A DNA stretch of 8,716 nt from an uncultured Bacteroidales bacterium (GTDB lineage: Bacteria; Bacteroidota; Bacteroidia; Bacteroidales; P3): positions 1 to 8,716 of the forward strand of contig CALEPD010000098.1 of assembly GCA_937910265.1 (NCBI GenBank). Direction: 5' to 3'. Each line of letters starts with the position of its first letter. Position 1 is the first letter of the stretch. The notes beneath the pieces were generated by a model. It worked only from the letters and a program-made list of their open reading frames with translations, searched no databases and was not told the origin of the DNA. Positions 7,596-8,716 of the stretch are shown one piece after another. Both the position numbers and the translations under genes were made by a program.

Positions 7596-7603
7596 CAAAA
7601 ATA
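7596..7603 (-). promoter_or_regulatory. Possible -7 element for the Sel1-like gene / polA / sppA operon
   Basis: On the minus strand, TATTTTTG (7603 to 7596) matches TAnnTTTG and would give a leader of about 45-50 nt before the ATG at 7542. No convincing TTTG is present at the expected -33 distance, so the call is tentative. Another match, TATATTTG (7552 to 7545), is too close to the start codon to serve unless the transcript is nearly leaderless. Confidence 0.3.
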
Positions 7604-8428
7604 ATGAAAAAAAATGAATTATATGCATTTCTGTCGAAAATAATATTTTTGATTGTTTGCGTTGCACCTGTGTCGCTTCTCGCTCAGGTCGATTTGGTTG
7701 AAACTGTTTCCCCTCATCAAATGCCAAGTGCCAAATTAAAACATATTGTCGGCAATGTCCGTTTCTATACCCAGATGGGAAGTGTTCAGCGCGAATTGAA
7801 AGTAATGTGGCAACTCTCTGGAAAAAATAAAATACATGAATATTCTGTCCGCAACAGCGACAATCTTCTGATTGAAAAATATCGTTTCAGCTACAATCGT
7901 AAAGACAATATAAAACAAGTTGTTATCGAAGATAAAAACTTCTCGTATAAAACTGATTATGTGTATGATGATTCAGATAATCTTAAGTATATCTTAAAGA
8001 TATACCCATTCAAGGGTGCTGGACAGACCATCGACACATTGTTCCGATACGATTATGATGAAAATTCTATCTTGTATCGTGAAATTGGTCCAGGCGGTAT
8101 CAGAACTTTCGATGAAAAGAAACGTGTCGATTCCTATCTCTCCCGCGATGGCATGCAATATGTCTATTGGTACAGCGACGACAACCGAAGCGAAACCATT
8201 TACAAATACGACCAAATGGAGTATCTTATCTCTACTTCCGAAATTTATTACGATGACAAAGGACAGGTGGTCGAGCAAAAAGAAACAGGTACATCCACCA
8301 ATGGAATGCATAAAACCTATCAGTATCAGTATTCCAACGACGGAACATTGAAGAAAGTGGATTGCATCCAACTCAACCACGACGGCACCCATCAGAAGGT
8401 CTTTACCGTCGATTATTTCTATTTTTGA
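7604..8428 (+). CDS. Exported hypothetical protein with YD-like pseudo-repeats
   Basis: A 274-residue protein with a signal peptide at residues 1-27 (MKKNELY, then a hydrophobic stretch ending VSLLA, cleavage before Gln28). The ATG at 7604 was chosen because it gives this signal peptide and lies just downstream of a promoter; the open frame continues upstream to 7397 only by overlapping the divergent gene. The mature part is rich in Tyr/Asp beta-strand units of the form Y-x-Y-(D/N)-x-x-(G/N)-x-(L/I): FSYNRKDNIKQV (95-106), YVYDDSDNLKYI (119-130), FRYDYDENSILY (147-158), YKYDQMEYLIST (200-211), IYYDDKGQVVEQ (214-225) and YQYSNDGTLKKV (241-252). This resembles degenerate RHS/YD repeats and suggests an extended beta fold in the periplasm or at the surface. 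There is no lipobox, no toxin domain and no RHS core. I do not recognise a specific family. It converges on priA with a 23-nt gap. Confidence 0.8.
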   Translation: MKKNELYAFLSKIIFLIVCVAPVSLLAQVDLVETVSPHQMPSAKLKHIVGNVRFYTQMGSVQRELKVMWQLSGKNKIHEYSVRNSDNLLIEKYRFSYNRKDNIKQVVIEDKNFSYKTDYVYDDSDNLKYILKIYPFKGAGQTIDTLFRYDYDENSILYREIGPGGIRTFDEKKRVDSYLSRDGMQYVYWYSDDNRSETIYKYDQMEYLISTSEIYYDDKGQVVEQKETGTSTNGMHKTYQYQYSNDGTLKKVDCIQLNHDGTHQKVFTVDYFYF

Positions 8429-8442
8429 TTTAGATTTTAAAA

Positions 8443-8460
8443 CCTCATACTTTATTGAGG
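8443..8460 (-). terminator. Possible weak terminator of priA
   Basis: On the minus strand CCTCA (8460-8456) pairs with TGAGG (8447-8443) across an 8-nt loop, followed by TTTTAAAATCT. The stem is only 5 bp and overlaps the priA stop codon, but the T tract directly after it is on the correct side for ending the minus-strand transcript. No separate terminator for the plus-strand gene is visible in the 23-nt gap. Confidence 0.4.
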
Positions 8461-8716
8461 GTCAACATCGAACTGAATCGACAATGCTGATTTGTATTGC
8501 TTGTCGGCCAATAATTCTCCGGCAATTTTCTGTATATTCAATTTTGCCTCGCCGATGGCCTCGGTACGGGCAAAACGAATCATTATTTTCTTCAGATACA
8601 GACCTCTGATACGGCCCACATTGGGAGTTTCAGGTCCGATTACCCGTGTGCCGTAATAGTATTGCAGTTGTTGGGCAAGTGTGCGTGATGCTATTCTCAG
8701 CAATTCGGAGTCGCGG
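8452..8716 (-). CDS. priA: Primosomal protein N' (replication restart helicase PriA), C-terminal fragment
   Basis: Only the last 87 codons are in the window; the frame is open to the right edge, so the gene is cut by the window rather than broken. PriA is the 3'-5' DNA helicase that reloads the replisome at stalled forks. The visible part matches the C-terminal domain: a helix with LAQQLQYYYGTRVIGPETP (GPxxP turn), then RIRGLYLKKIMIRF, the conserved Arg-rich strand, a helix, and the ending QFDVDPQ, equivalent to the VDP terminus usual in PriA. The helicase motifs and zinc-binding cysteines would lie upstream, outside the window. The call rests on this short domain alone. Confidence 0.82.
   Translation of the reverse strand, partial: RDSELLRIASRTLAQQLQYYYGTRVIGPETPNVGRIRGLYLKKIMIRFARTEAIGEAKLNIQKIAGELLADKQYKSALSIQFDVDPQ

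Noticed and set aside
7397..7603. Upstream extension of the YD-like protein (69 extra residues)
   Set aside because: It would overlap the divergent Sel1-like gene, bury the signal peptide and start upstream of the promoter; the ATG at 7604 explains everything.
7987..8005. GTATATC/GATATAC inverted repeat
   Set aside because: It lies within the coding sequence of the YD-like gene in an AT-rich stretch encoding Tyr/Ile/Lys; explained by composition.

Overview
The window looks like chromosomal DNA from a member of the Bacteroidota, most likely order Bacteroidales. Three things point there. The protein sequences have Bacteroidales-like character (PckA, PolA, a 67K-type SppA and the PriA C-terminus). 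Promoters match the Bacteroidetes -33 TTTG / -7 TAnnTTTG pattern. The starts of all five complete genes lack a recognisable Shine-Dalgarno sequence and have A/T-rich leaders. No tRNA, rRNA, CRISPR array, insertion sequence or phage gene was seen.

Layout, left to right. Positions 1-178 are very AT-rich non-coding DNA ending in a good promoter for pckA (179-1786, +), an ATP-dependent PEP carboxykinase followed by a clear intrinsic terminator. A second long perfect hairpin separates it from a convergent minus-strand cluster. Read in its own direction, that cluster is a secreted Sel1-like repeat protein (7542-6532), then DNA polymerase I (polA, 6501-3871), then a membrane-anchored signal peptide peptidase (sppA, 3838-2036). 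Its gaps are only 30 and 32 bp, so it is probably one operon. A 61-bp divergent promoter region (7543-7603) separates the cluster from a plus-strand gene for a secreted protein with YD-like pseudo-repeats (7604-8428). This faces the 3' end of priA (8716-8452, minus), which runs off the window.

The genes do not form one obvious pathway. pckA belongs to central carbon metabolism (PEP/oxaloacetate interconversion, succinate-forming fermentation). polA and priA serve DNA repair and replication restart. sppA and the two exported proteins belong to the cell envelope. I found no clearly new multi-gene system. The observations most worth a second look are an abrupt change of codon choice about 40% of the way through pckA, a PolA whose 3'-5' proofreading domain has lost its metal-binding motifs while the 5' nuclease and polymerase sites are intact, a possible sliding-clamp-binding peptide in the PolA linker, and an internal duplication in the Sel1-like protein.
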